Shown: positions 1 to 8,036 of the stretch, piece by piece
How positions within the stretch are numbered: the first letter of the stretch is position 1
Layout of the letters: the number at the start of each line of letters is the position of its first letter
Assembly: GCA_023264995.1 (NCBI GenBank)
Contig: JAHFUR010000003.1
Location: forward strand, 1-64,000
Direction of reading: 5' to 3'
From: Acidimicrobiia bacterium
GTDB lineage: Bacteria; Actinomycetota; Acidimicrobiia; Acidimicrobiales; AC-14
Length of the DNA: 64,000 bases
The notes under the pieces: generated by a model
Seen by the model: the letters and a program-made list of their open reading frames with translations, nothing else
Told to the model about the DNA's origin: nothing
Database searches by the model: none
Translations under genes and position numbers: made by a program

Positions 1-88
1 CCGCCCGTTCCTTCAGCTCAGGCGGGTACCTGCGCTGCGACGGGGACTGCTCTGTCGTTGATCCCATGCTCCATCCTCGTTCCCAAGG

Positions 89-292
89 TCAGGAGTGTCC
101 GCGAAACCCAGGGCGGTTCACCCGGTTGGTCCCGGTTAGCCCTTGGTCCACGTAGGTACGTTCGGTGCCGACGCCGAGGGCGGCCAAGGCATCTCGTTGG
201 GAGGTGAGGTCCTGTTCCTCGGTCGAGACACGGGCATAGCCTGCCCTGCAAGCGGTTCCGCTTATGGGACGTACCACGTCGCGTCCTAGCAC
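89..292 (-). pseudogene. Serine recombinase N-terminal fragment
   Basis: The 67-residue translation contains the N-terminal catalytic signature of resolvase/invertase serine recombinases: GYARVSTEEQDL, with the nucleophile Ser in ARVS, then a TSQRDAL segment and a YVDQGLTGTNR stretch. The frame ends directly after NRPGF, where intact family members continue for over 100 residues with the rest of the catalytic domain and a helix-turn-helix. This is therefore a truncated remnant. It marks the window edge as a mobile-element graveyard, in keeping with the broken genes that follow. The true upstream start cannot be fixed. Confidence 0.72.
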
Positions 293-650
293 GACCTGTC
301 GCTCCCGCCCCCGTGCCTCACGTGTACTAGGCGTTCAGGGCGCCCCAGTCGGGCGGCCGCGGTTGTCTCCCTGGGACACCTCGGGCTGTCGACCGGCACA
401 GCGCGGATACCAATCGATTGCCAGGCATGTTGTTACGCCAGAGGTCGCCGTCGGGCTTGAGCGGCTGCCAAGGCCAGCTCAGCTCAGCGATCCGTCCGGT
501 GTCGGCCGTCCTGGCGTGGCCCTCGTGATCCCGGGGTCCGCGTGGCCATCTGAACCGGGCCGGCGACCCTCCACATTGATCGCCGGGGCCGTGTCCCGCG
601 CGGCGGGCCGGCCTACGATCGTGGGTCGTAGCCGTCGTCAGGAGGCGATC
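293..650. other. Non-coding stretch, nothing recognised
   Basis: The open frames here lack family signatures and overlap on both strands. The only clear signal is an AGGAGG ribosome binding site at 640-645, which serves the gene starting at 651. Confidence 0.4.
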
Positions 651-1076
651 ATGCCTGAACACCCCAACGTCGCACGAGTCCGCCGGGGCTACGAGATCCG
701 GGGGAAGTCGATTGAGTTCAGCGAAAGCGCGAGGGCCGAGATCGAGGATCTCTTCCACCCGGACCTCGTGTACCACGGCCAGGGGAGCAGCCGGTTCGGC
801 CAGGACTTCGTTGGCCGCGACCAGTTCTTCTCGGTGGAGCGACAGCTCGGCGGCATGCTGCGCCAGATCGTACGGCAGGTCTTCGCCGACGAAGTCCACG
901 CCGTCGTCATCGCCGAGGTGCACGCCCAGCATGAGGGCAAGGAGACGGTCTGGACCGAGGCGGAGATCTTCCACTTCGGGCCGGACGGTCGGATCACCGA
1001 CACGTGGGGCATACCGACCGACCAGGCGGTTGTCGACGACTTCTGGTCCAGCGTCATGGCGAGCCCGCCGCAATAG
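651..1076 (+). CDS. SnoaL/NTF2-like protein
   Basis: A 141-residue protein with the SnoaL/NTF2-like pattern: an N-terminal helix (VARVRRGYEI), a short helix before FHPDLVYHGQG, a central GRDQFF segment and the C-terminal strand EIFHFGPDGRITDTWGIP. Such proteins fold into a small cone with an internal pocket and act as isomerases, hydrolases or ligand binders; the substrate cannot be told here. I chose ATG 651 over the longer in-frame extension because AGGAGG sits 6 nt upstream and the fold begins just after it. It stands alone between a recombinase fragment and a broken toxin-antitoxin pair. Confidence 0.75.
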   Translation: MPEHPNVARVRRGYEIRGKSIEFSESARAEIEDLFHPDLVYHGQGSSRFGQDFVGRDQFFSVERQLGGMLRQIVRQVFADEVHAVVIAEVHAQHEGKETVWTEAEIFHFGPDGRITDTWGIPTDQAVVDDFWSSVMASPPQ

Positions 1077-1376
1077 GCGCCCGTTTATCGGATCTCGATT
1101 GTTGTTCGGACGGGCTCCGCCCTGGACTGGAACCGCACCCCGCGGCTCCGGCGCTATGTCAGCGGCACGTGAAAACTCTCCCCACTATCGGCACGCGGAG
1201 CTGACAACTACTACGGAGTCCTCCCCGAACTGGCGTCAACACGAAGGCAATGGCGGCCATGGTCAACAGGAGACTCCGAGGATGCACCCAGGCGGCAATT
1301 CCCGACCGAGTCGATCGGAGGCGCTCAGGACAGCCATCGCCAGGCGCCGTTGTAGGCGACCTGCGCCGCGGGGAGA
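1077..1376. other. Intergenic stretch, no gene seen
   Basis: About 300 bases between the SnoaL-like gene and the toxin relic. I see no supported coding frame, RNA gene or clear hairpin. Confidence 0.35.
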
Positions 1377-1619
1377 TCAGCGAAGCCGGATGCGAACGAT
1401 GCCCACGTAGGGAACCTGCTCGTCGACGAAGTAGGTGACACTAATCCCGACGGCAGCTGATCCTCGAACAGCTGGACGCCGGCCACGACTTGGCCGATGG
1501 TCCGAGGCGGCCCGTCCGGCACCCAGGCGAACAGTTCGTCAGTGAGCGGCGCGATCCGCCGGCGTGAGCCTGTCGAGATCCGGCTGGGACGAGTCCGTAA
1601 GGAAGACCCGCCAGGTCAC
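1377..1619 (-). pseudogene. ParE/RelE-like toxin with two compensating frameshifts
   Basis: Reading the minus strand from GTG 1619 gives VTWRVFLTDSSQPDLDRL and a stop near 1540. The sense continues in another frame (DELFAWVPDGPPRTIGQVV... to about 1448), then returns to the first frame for ISVTYFVDEQVPYVGIVRIR and a TGA at 1377-1379. The joined product of about 80 residues resembles small RelE/ParE-type toxins: an N-terminal strand-helix, a middle GPP...LFEDQL segment and a C-terminal VTYFVDE..VRIR beta hairpin. The GTG overlaps the stop of the preceding small gene as GTGA, the usual toxin-antitoxin coupling. The two shifts may be real decay or sequencing error. The family is assigned by pattern only. 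Confidence 0.6.
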
Positions 1620-1801
1620 GCGGAGCGGCGGTGCGAGCGCTGGAGGTAATCCAGCAGCTCAGCCTTGTCGGAGAAGCCCCGAAGCGAGCCGTCAGCGATC
1701 TGGGCGCGGGCAGCCTCGACCGCAGCCGCCACGGCATCGTCGCCCACCTCGGCCCGCCACGCGTCGAGCAGGGGCGTCTGGCTGGAGCTCTCCTCCGACA
1801 T
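1616..1801 (-). CDS. Putative antitoxin upstream of the broken toxin
   Basis: A 61-residue acidic, helical protein (MSEESSSQTPLLDAWRAEV...) ending in a GFSDKAELLDYLQRSHRRS-like helix. Its TGA overlaps the GTG of the following toxin-like frame by 4 nt, so the two would be translated together. Size, charge and position fit a type II antitoxin, although I recognise no DNA-binding motif. ATG 1801 was preferred to the frame opening at 1915 because the extra residues are Arg-rich and unlike protein. It appears intact while its partner is broken, so an orphan antitoxin is likely if the frameshifts are real. Confidence 0.55.
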   Translation of the reverse strand: MSEESSSQTPLLDAWRAEVGDDAVAAAVEAARAQIADGSLRGFSDKAELLDYLQRSHRRSA

Positions 1802-2223
1802 GGCTACCAGGGTAGATCGGCCGCCGGCGACGAAGGCGACCACGACGTAGGCGGCGTGGCGGTCGAAGGTCTGGCGGGCGGTGGTCGACCGCAGCGCATC
1901 TCGCCCTCCCACCACTACCGGCTCACCGGCGACGGGGCAAGGTCGAGGTTCTCTCTACGCCTACCGCTACGTGTGACCGTCCGCGCTCGATCTGATGGCA
2001 TGCATCGTCGGCGTGACGCGCCGAAGTCCACGCGGTTGAGTCGGCTGCTCCCAAGGTCCCGAGCGCTCGCTCATCCGGCGAACGTGGCCAGCGTCGCCGA
2101 TCGGCCTCGATTGTCGATCCGGGTGTTGCCGGGCGGTGTTCACGATCATGATCAGCCGGCCCAGCTCGCCCGGCACGAAGAACCAGAACGGCCATCGAAC
2201 GGCATGGGCGCTGCGGGAGGAGG
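1802..2223. other. Intergenic stretch, no gene seen
   Basis: Frames on both strands read through this interval but are compositionally like shadows (long Arg/Pro/Ser runs) with no recognisable domain. It separates the antitoxin from the convergent end of the VOC gene's neighbourhood. Confidence 0.35.
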
Positions 2224-2724
2224 TCACGAGCCGCTCGCCGCGTCGTGTTCCAGCGCTCGCCGATCAGAGGTCTCACGGGGATCGTGCACGGTCGCCATGG
2301 CCGCGGTGTCGAGCTCGGTGTGGTGCTCGACGGTGTAGAAGCGGACCTCGTGGCCGTCGGGGTCGTGGAGCATGGGGAGAATCCACCCGATGGTGGCGAA
2401 GTGCACGCCGGCATGGGTCTCGCCCAGGGCGCTGAGCCGGTCGGCGAGGTCCTCGATCGAGGCCCTGTCGGGGACGCCGATGGCGAAGTAGTCGAAGCCG
2501 GCCGCCGCCTCGGCCCGCGCCGGGTCAAGGCGCAGGCCCAAGCCCGGACCACCATTGGGGTGGAGAAGCGAGTAGCCCATGAGCTCGCCGCCCTCCACGA
2601 ACTCCATGGCCACCTGATAACCCAGCCGGCTCTCGTACCAGTCCCGTGACCGAGCCAGGTCGCGCACGGGCAACTTGAGGTGGTGGACCCCGGCCAACAC
2701 CGGCGCTTGCGTCAACTCGGTCAT
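2224..2724 (-). CDS. VOC (glyoxalase/dioxygenase) family protein
   Basis: A 166-residue vicinal-oxygen-chelate protein. It opens with the typical strand VLAGVHHLKLPVRDLARSRDWYE (the metal ligand His is in VHHL) and closes with the second-module signature MLHDPDGHEVRFYTVEHH, whose Glu/His positions fit metal ligands of the fold. ATG 2724 is chosen because AAAGGAG lies 9-10 nt upstream; an earlier in-frame ATG at 2793 would overlap the divergent regulator gene. It is transcribed divergently from the TetR gene 52 bp away, so it is probably that regulator's target. The substrate (a lactoylglutathione-like or aromatic compound) is unknown. Confidence 0.85.
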   Translation of the reverse strand: MTELTQAPVLAGVHHLKLPVRDLARSRDWYESRLGYQVAMEFVEGGELMGYSLLHPNGGPGLGLRLDPARAEAAAGFDYFAIGVPDRASIEDLADRLSALGETHAGVHFATIGWILPMLHDPDGHEVRFYTVEHHTELDTAAMATVHDPRETSDRRALEHDAASGS

Positions 2725-2776
2725 GCTCCGCGCTCCTTTGCAGTCATCCTGCATTGCTGCTGCTATACTGCATACA
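2725..2776. promoter_or_regulatory. Divergent VOC/TetR control region with leaderless-type -10
   Basis: The 52-bp spacer between the divergent genes holds TATACT at 2764-2769. Its 7-nt distance to ATG 2777 would place transcription start on or next to the A of the start codon. No Shine-Dalgarno site precedes that ATG, so the TetR mRNA is probably leaderless, a common actinobacterial arrangement. The other side has AAAGGAG for the VOC gene. Repeated TGCAT/TGCTGC words could form the TetR operator, but I could not define a clean palindrome. Confidence 0.5.
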
Positions 2777-3430
2777 ATGTCGAAGAGTGTCAAGGCCTCA
2801 CCTGGGGTGCCTCGTGGACAGCGCCAGGTCGCTCGAACCGAGGGCCGGGTTCTGGCCGCCGCCGCCCGACTGTTTCTCGAGCGGGGCTACGCCGCCACCA
2901 CCCTGACCGACGTGGCCGAGGCGGCCGACGTGGGCGAGCGCACGGTCTATGTCCGCTTCGGCTCCAAGGCCCTGCTGTTCAAACGGGTCGTCGATGTGGC
3001 CGTCGTCGGCGACACGGCGCCGGTCGACGTGCTGGGCCGGGACTGGATGGAGCTGTCGTTCAGCGCGCCGACCCTGGAAGAACGGATCAGGGCCACGGCG
3101 TCCGCCAACCGCCAGATCCTGGAGCGCACCGGCGCCCTGTTCGCCGTGGCCCAACAGGCTGCCGCCGTCGAGCCGCTGATCGCCGAGTTCTGGCAGCAGG
3201 GTCGCGAGGGGATGCGGTACGGCCAGCGCATGGTCTGGACACGGATGGCCGGCGACGGTCTCCTGCCAACTGGTTGCGACCTGGAATGGATCATCGACAC
3301 CGCGAGCGTCGTCTCTTCCCCCGAGACCTATCTGCTCACGACCCGGATGATGGGTTGGGACCTCGACACCTATGAGGCCTGGCTCGTCACGACTCTCCGC
3401 CGCCTGTCAACAGGTCCCGCTCTCGACTGA
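2777..3430 (+). CDS. TetR/AcrR-family transcriptional regulator
   Basis: A 217-residue TetR-type repressor. Residues 13-60 carry the helix-turn-helix domain: ARTEGRVLAAAARLFLERGY, then ATTLTDVAEAADVGERTVYVRFGSK, then ALLFKRVVD. The rest is an all-helical ligand-binding region without a family I can name. The start is ATG 2777, preceded at 7 nt by a -10-like TATACT and by no ribosome binding site, which suggests leaderless translation. It is divergent from the VOC gene and is likely to repress it and itself, with the VOC enzyme's substrate or a related compound as inducer (inference). Confidence 0.88.
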   Translation: MSKSVKASPGVPRGQRQVARTEGRVLAAAARLFLERGYAATTLTDVAEAADVGERTVYVRFGSKALLFKRVVDVAVVGDTAPVDVLGRDWMELSFSAPTLEERIRATASANRQILERTGALFAVAQQAAAVEPLIAEFWQQGREGMRYGQRMVWTRMAGDGLLPTGCDLEWIIDTASVVSSPETYLLTTRMMGWDLDTYEAWLVTTLRRLSTGPALD

Positions 3431-3729
3431 GTCCTGCCCTGAAGCGCCACGTCCTGACTAGTGGTGCACCCGGCACTATGACGTTCATCCTCGGCGTTCC
3501 GCCGTCGCTCTGCCGGCGTTCTGGGACAGGGCTCGCCTTCGAGGACGCCCGATTATGGGGTTGACGGTGCCCCATCGAAGCGCAGTGTGGGGCGCGCAAG
3601 AAGCTGTGAGCAGACTGAACGCAGCCCCATTGGCGTCGATCGAATACCGAATAACGTGGGCGGCCCTTAGACTGTGTCCGAGGCAGCTTCTTCAGCAGCA
3701 TGCAAGAACCTAGGTACATTTGAGGACCG

Positions 3730-4249
3730 ATGACTAGCTTCGCGCGAGAGACTTGTCCGTCCGTCGCCTCTCTTAGCCATGTTGCGTTTCGTGAACGGTT
3801 CACTGAAGTTAATGCGCTCTACTGGTCAAGCATACCTCTTATCCAGATACTTGGACGAGAAGCGAAACTTCATGAAGCTGACGAGTACACAGTCGAAACC
3901 CTGAGACTCACTGGCCCGGACATCCGTCGGTTTAACTGGACCCTTGGTCGCTATGAACAACACGTCAAGGCTCATGCCACGTGGACTCGTGCAAACGCCG
4001 TGTTAGCTCTCGCGAGTGCGCTCGAAACCTACACGAGTGGGGTCGTACGTGCAGCAGTTCTTTCGGATCCGATTGGGATACCAGGTTGGCCGAAACCGCT
4101 CGATGGCATAGTCCTGCTAAAGCTGCAGCGACAGCAAGTACCTGACCTTGAACCATTCGTCAAGGGAACTTGGCATGCCCGTCTGGCCGCTTACGAACGG
4201 CGTTTCGGCTCAGTGCCTACCCTAGTTCGAGACCGCGAATACCCGGTTT
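3730..4249 (+). pseudogene. HEPN-like protein, 5' part, split by an ISL3 element
   Basis: Preceded by a GAGGA ribosome binding site, this frame encodes 168 host residues (MTSFARETCPSV... to ...FGSVPTLVRD, ending at 4233) and then runs into the insertion. It is helical and clearly lower in GC than the flanking chromosome. Removing 4234-5648 joins it in frame to the 3' part, giving about 301 residues with RMARNRVAH right after the junction. That RNxxxH motif is the catalytic signature of HEPN RNases. The intact gene was probably an Abi-like defence protein. As it stands it is disrupted, and the 5' piece ends in IS-derived codons. Confidence 0.72.
4234..4249. repeat. 16-bp direct repeat, left copy
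   Basis: CGCGAATACCCGGTTT abuts the left end of the insertion and is identical to 5638-5653 at the right end. Its first 11 bases equal the outer end of the element's right terminal repeat, and only the last five (GGTTT) are host sequence present after the right end. It is therefore not a simple target duplication. Confidence 0.8.
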
Positions 4250-4280
4250 GGCTCTACGCGACCAACCGGGGAGCACGGCC
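4250..4280. repeat. ISL3 left terminal inverted repeat
   Basis: This end starts GGCTCTACGCG and ends CGGGGAGCACGGCC. It pairs with the reverse complement of 5618-5648 at 25 of 31 positions, with mismatches at positions 3, 5, 7, 13, 14 and 17 from the outer end. Confidence 0.8.
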
Positions 4281-5561
4281 TCTGATTCTCGTTGCCTGAG
4301 GAGTCTGCCATTTCACGCCGCAGTGGAGAAGCAGCCGCAGCCTGTAGTTGTCCAGGTTGCGGAACCCATGGGCGACGCGCAGCACCTTCTTGATGAGCAA
4401 GTTCACCGCTTCGGTCGGACCGTTCGATGCGCCGGTGCTGTGATGGGCGAGGATCTCCGTCCGCCACTTCGTCATCGTCTTGGCCAGGCGGTGCAGCTCG
4501 GGGACCACCGACGACTTCGCCGCGGTCACGAAGGCATCGAAACGCAGTTCGGCCACCACCATGGTCCTGGCGGCGTACATCCATCGCAGGGCCTCCTTGG
4601 CCTGCCAGGTGACGTAGAGCTCGTCGTCGGGGTCACCGGCGGCCAGGCCGGCCTCCATCCGGGCCCTGGCGACCTCGCTGAGGCGCTCGTCGGCCCGCAG
4701 CAGCAGCCGGCGGATGCCGTAGAGCGGGTCACCCTTGCGCCCACGGTGGCCGAGCTCGTCGCGTTGCACTCGTCGGCGCACGTCGTCGACGGCCAGGTTG
4801 GCCAGGCGCACCACGTGAAATGGGTCAACGACCAGGGCGGCGTGGGCCAGCTTGACGGCCACGCCGGCCAGCCAGTTCTCGGAGCGCTTCTCCAACCAGT
4901 CCTCGACCACTCGGGCGCTGCGACCAGCGACGATGTCGAGCAGACGGCCGGCGACGATGTCGACGAAGCCGGTGACGAAGCTGGTGTGTCGGGTGGCGTT
5001 GGCCCGTTGCCAAGCCGTCTCGTCCAGGCCCAAGGCGCTCACGGCGCCGATGCGGCCCGGGTCCTCGACAAGAGGCGTGCCGTAGTCGCGGACCGCGTTC
5101 ATGACCGTGGCCCAGCCGACGCCAAGGGAGCGGGCCACCTGGGCCACGGCGTGGTTGTCCCGGCCCACCCTCCGGCACGCCTCGGCCCGGGCCCGCTCGG
5201 TCAGCGACGCCCTCGGGGCGATCAGCGGGCTCGACTCGCTCCAGCCCCTGACATCGCAGTCGGCATCACCGCAGCGCCACAGGCGCTTGACCCACACGAC
5301 CACCACCGGCCGGCCCCCGCAGGACAGGTCCCGGACCTTCGTCCGTCTCCGGCCCTTGGACAGCGCCCGCCCCCCACAGACCGAACAGCCGACGATGCCG
5401 GCCCTGGTCTCCACCAGCTGGTGCAGCTCGCCGTCGACTTCGACGGCGGCCAGCAGCACGAAACCCTCCAGGCCCAGTACGGCGACCGCGCTCTCGCTAC
5501 TCTCGAATCCCACCAGGGGCCTCCTTGATTCTCGGTTGCCTTCGACAGCTCCAAGAATCAC
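4254..5561 (-). CDS. ISL3-family transposase
   Basis: A 435-residue transposase. An N-terminal zinc-ribbon-like part has CSVCGG near residue 59 and a second pair (CGDADCDVRG) near residue 97. An HTH-like segment (VARSLGVGWATVMNAV) follows, then a DDE catalytic core: LGLDETAW supplies the first Asp, VVDPFHVVRLAN the second, and NGPTEAVNLLIKK the Glu, close to the C-terminus. This order and length are typical of ISL3 (DDE_Tnp_ISL3). The frame is complete, so the element may still be active. The gene fills almost the entire element, its stop being a few bases from the left terminus. Confidence 0.93.
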   Translation of the reverse strand: MILGAVEGNRESRRPLVGFESSESAVAVLGLEGFVLLAAVEVDGELHQLVETRAGIVGCSVCGGRALSKGRRRTKVRDLSCGGRPVVVVWVKRLWRCGDADCDVRGWSESSPLIAPRASLTERARAEACRRVGRDNHAVAQVARSLGVGWATVMNAVRDYGTPLVEDPGRIGAVSALGLDETAWQRANATRHTSFVTGFVDIVAGRLLDIVAGRSARVVEDWLEKRSENWLAGVAVKLAHAALVVDPFHVVRLANLAVDDVRRRVQRDELGHRGRKGDPLYGIRRLLLRADERLSEVARARMEAGLAAGDPDDELYVTWQAKEALRWMYAARTMVVAELRFDAFVTAAKSSVVPELHRLAKTMTKWRTEILAHHSTGASNGPTEAVNLLIKKVLRVAHGFRNLDNYRLRLLLHCGVKWQTPQATRIRGRAPRLVA

Positions 5562-5617
5562 CGAGGTCCCTGGCCTCAGGGGTGGATGGTCAAGCCTGTA
5601 AGGGCCGGGTACCTCTC

Positions 5618-5648
5618 GGCCGTGCTCCCCGCTTCATCGCGAATACCC
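5618..5648. repeat. ISL3 right terminal inverted repeat
   Basis: Its reverse complement begins GGGTATTCGCG and shares the inner 14 bases CGGGGAGCACGGCC with the left terminus. Its outer 11 bases recur beyond the left end at 4234-4244. Confidence 0.78.
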
Positions 5649-5653
5649 GGTTT
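5638..5653. repeat. 16-bp direct repeat, right copy
   Basis: Identical to 4234-4249. It comprises the last 11 bases of the insertion sequence and the first 5 bases of host sequence after it. Confidence 0.8.
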
Positions 5654-6050
5654 AGAGCGCCTAAGAATGGCACGAAATCGAGTTGCGCACCGGCTCGGTG
5701 GAGCCGACGAGAATGCGCCCACTCCACTTATCATGTATGCGCGAGATTCCATGATTCAGGTCCGAGCCGACCGGCTCAAAGAGTGGTTCCAAATGGTGTC
5801 GGACGTAGCGGAGGCCATCGACGAGCACCTCACTGCGAACTTCATAGGGAGCTACGAATTCCTCGAACTCTTCCACTGGTGGCGGGCTGGACCGCGGAGA
5901 GCAGCCGACGCGGTAGGAGTGAAGGTGGTCTCCCACCGCTTGCAGGAGGACGGCTTCCATGCCCTTGTCGGCGGTCGATGGCCGGGAATGGCGCGGTGGC
6001 TGGACAAGGAGTACACACGCGAACTCCGACGCTACTACTTATCCTTGTGA
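5649..6050 (+). pseudogene. HEPN-like protein, 3' part, downstream of the ISL3 element
   Basis: The frame GLERLRMARNRVAHRLGG... continues for 133 residues to a TGA and contains RNRVAH, the R-x4-H motif of HEPN ribonucleases, with the preferred Asn after Arg. Codon 5649 is exactly in frame with codon 4231-4233 of the 5' part. The C-terminal half is helical (LKEWFQMVSDVAEAIDEHL, FLELFHWWRAG). An ATG at 5586 inside the element keeps this part open, but it is unlikely to yield a functional protein without the N-terminal half. Confidence 0.72.
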
Positions 6051-6357
6051 GTGGACATTGTGGCATTTAGTGTCGACGGCTGTGGCAGCAATCGTTCGAG
6101 CGTGCTGCCCACGGTTAGGCGATAGGTGGACGAGGCCTTTAGTCGATGCCATTTGTAATTCGTGGACCGTTGGCGTCTGCCGGCCTCCGCTTTTGTCCTA
6201 CGAGTCGCCAGATCGGTTCCCCTGTTCCGTCGCGAGTGCGGCCTAAATACCCTCTTCTCTCTCTCACGACCCGGACGGCGGCCGTCGTTGACGCTTTCCC
6301 TTGGTGACGACCTTCCAAGCCAATGCGTTGCCGGCTGGCGTCACGGCTGTTGACTGT
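6051..6357. other. Intergenic stretch between convergent genes
   Basis: About 300 bases between the split HEPN-like gene and the convergent AbiJ-like gene. I see no supported frame or strong hairpin. Confidence 0.35.
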
Positions 6358-7314
6358 TCATGCGCTTCGTCGCTCGTATGTCTCAAAGATAAAGACGGCG
6401 AGCGTCGCAGCAGCGCCGACAGCCAGTCGCGCGTGTCGAGGGCCAAGGCCGCCTCGACCAACTGCCTTTCCGTGCCCTGTGCCGTATGCATTTCTCAACT
6501 CCGCAATCCCGGCGACAATGCTGGCCAGGTTTCCGAGCACACGCCGAATCGTATCTGCTGCGGCGGCGTCTGCCTTCACGCCATCTGGCGTCAGCTGAAG
6601 TTCCTTTGCCGTCTCCTTCACTAACCGCGGCAAATCCCATTTCTTGTTGACCTCGACACCAAGGGCGATTAGGACTGTGATGCATGAAGTCTCGATCAAC
6701 TCCTTCGCCGTGCCAATGGCCAGTTCGGGGTCGGACTCGATGCTCCCTTCCATGCGGGTGATCTGTTGCGTGAGATAATCGTGGTCACCGGGTCCGGCCG
6801 CGCGCTCCACCTGTCGGAGCACGCCGGGTACTGAGAGCCGACTCCGACCAGCGAAGACGGGTCGGCCTGAAATCTGGGTTACTTCAGTAATCTCGTAACC
6901 ATCGTGCCGGAGATGGTCATTATATATTGCTACCAACTCGTCCACCTCCCTACGCTCACGCCGCAGCGCTGGGTGTACCGTCTCGGCAAGAAAGCGAAGG
7001 AAGGTTTCGTCGTCGCACCTCAAAAGACTGAATCTGTCATCATAGAAGATCCAGTCGTTCTCCCAATCATCGTTGTTCACTCTATGCTGCCACACGTCTC
7101 GATATGCAGTCGGAAATCGCTTATCCGTTGAGGGCATGTTCTCCATGTCATACAATCGGCTGAGGAAGTCCGGCTCTTCAAAGCGCCCAGACCAGTTTAT
7201 GCCACGGACAGTGAACTCGTCGGCTAGCGCGAGACGGGTGATCTCTGTGATCGGCACTCCTCCAGAATACGGGAGGAGGATCGAGGTGGTGTCACAATTC
7301 GACCCGGTTGACAT
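6358..7314 (-). CDS. AbiJ-like abortive-infection protein (AbiJ N-terminal domain plus Abi C-terminal domain)
   Basis: The N-terminal part (from ITEITRLALADEFTVRGINWSGR through NNDDWENDWIFYDDRF to QISGRPVFAGRS) matches the AbiJ-type N-terminal domain as I know it. The C-terminal part carries the Abi_C signature RNAYGTGHG, a HEPN-type R-x6-H catalytic pair, followed by ARLAVGAAATLAVFIFETY. Such proteins abort phage infection, probably by RNA cleavage. ATG 7314 gives 318 residues; GTG 7257, immediately before PITEIT, is also possible, and neither has a well-spaced ribosome binding site. GC is low. It converges on the split HEPN-like gene and is divergent from the TIGR02391-like gene. Confidence 0.85.
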   Translation of the reverse strand: MSTGSNCDTTSILLPYSGGVPITEITRLALADEFTVRGINWSGRFEEPDFLSRLYDMENMPSTDKRFPTAYRDVWQHRVNNDDWENDWIFYDDRFSLLRCDDETFLRFLAETVHPALRRERREVDELVAIYNDHLRHDGYEITEVTQISGRPVFAGRSRLSVPGVLRQVERAAGPGDHDYLTQQITRMEGSIESDPELAIGTAKELIETSCITVLIALGVEVNKKWDLPRLVKETAKELQLTPDGVKADAAAADTIRRVLGNLASIVAGIAELRNAYGTGHGKAVGRGGLGPRHARLAVGAAATLAVFIFETYERRSA

Positions 7315-8036
7315 GTGCGGCCGGCTGGAAGCGGTTTCCGCGCGCGGGACGAGGTCGTGCCATCCCATAAGTGGGGCCATCCGCAGGGGTGGTGTGGCCT
7401 GTCGACTTGGGCGCAAGCCCGGCGCCTCGATCATGTTGCTTCTCGACTTGGGCCACGCGTCCTACATAATGCTGGCTGTCGAGCGGGCGGAGCCGAACGG
7501 CTGAAGCTCGGAGAACGTCGAGGCAGCCCTTGCCCTTGTGCAGTGCTTGAACCCAGCTCACTGGCTCCATCGCACCTAGGAGGCGAAGAACAGCAGGTGG
7601 TGCGCCGAAGGAGCCGGTATTTCTACCCGAGCCCGTGCCACCAACTAAGCAAGGCCGATCGGGCGAGGTACTCAAAGAGCCATAGAAGCATGGGAGTATC
7701 GTCTGCGGTCCATCGTCCGTCGAGCGCCGAAGTCGCCAGTCCGTCAGGACGTTCCGTCCAGCCGCCGTCGTCGTGCTTCCTCGGGCTCTCGCTACACGAG
7801 CGTCGGCTGCCCGACGCTTGTACGGCGCTTGCTTCCTTTGCGCGGACGCCGGAGCACGTCAAATATCCGGATCCTCCGGCCACGGCAGGTGTACCGTCAC
7901 GTTGTCGAACGAGTGTTCGGATCTCCTCGCTGACCAAGCCGCCGAGGCTGGGAGCGAAGGGAGGCTCGGGCCAGCGTTGAGAAGGCAGTTCTGGCGTCGC
8001 TCGACGGCAAGGTGGAATTGGAAAGGAGAAACGCCC
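7315..8036. other. Divergent intergenic region in the defence island
   Basis: About 720 bases between the divergent AbiJ-like and TIGR02391-like genes. Open frames here are shadows without domains. The only clear signal is AAAGGAG at 8022-8028, serving GTG 8037. It may hold promoters or a lost gene; I cannot identify either. Confidence 0.4.

Larger units (their letters stand above)
4250..5648 (-). mobile_element. ISL3-family insertion sequence (about 1.4 kb)
   Basis: The element has imperfect terminal inverted repeats of 31 bp (4250-4280 and 5618-5648; 25 of 31 positions match, the inner 14 perfectly) that begin GGCTCT, as is common in ISL3 members. It carries one transposase gene on the minus strand. 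Length, termini and transposase all fit the family, whose members usually make 8-bp target duplications. Here the flanks share 16 bp, of which 11 belong to the right terminus. The element is inserted in a HEPN-like gene of the low-GC island. Confidence 0.85.

Noticed and set aside
3387-3803. 138-residue minus-strand frame between the TetR and HEPN-like genes
   Set aside because: It overlaps the ends of both neighbours, has no ribosome binding site or domain, and its composition is unlike a protein.
4242-4249. CCCGGTTT as a standard 8-bp target duplication of the ISL3 element
   Set aside because: It is present on both sides, but the shared sequence is 16 bp and includes 11 bp of the element's own right end. 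Using the simple duplication leaves the host gene out of frame.
4170-5528. 452-residue frame on the plus strand over the insertion sequence
   Set aside because: Shadow of the ISL3 transposase; the minus strand has the complete zinc-ribbon and DDE motifs.
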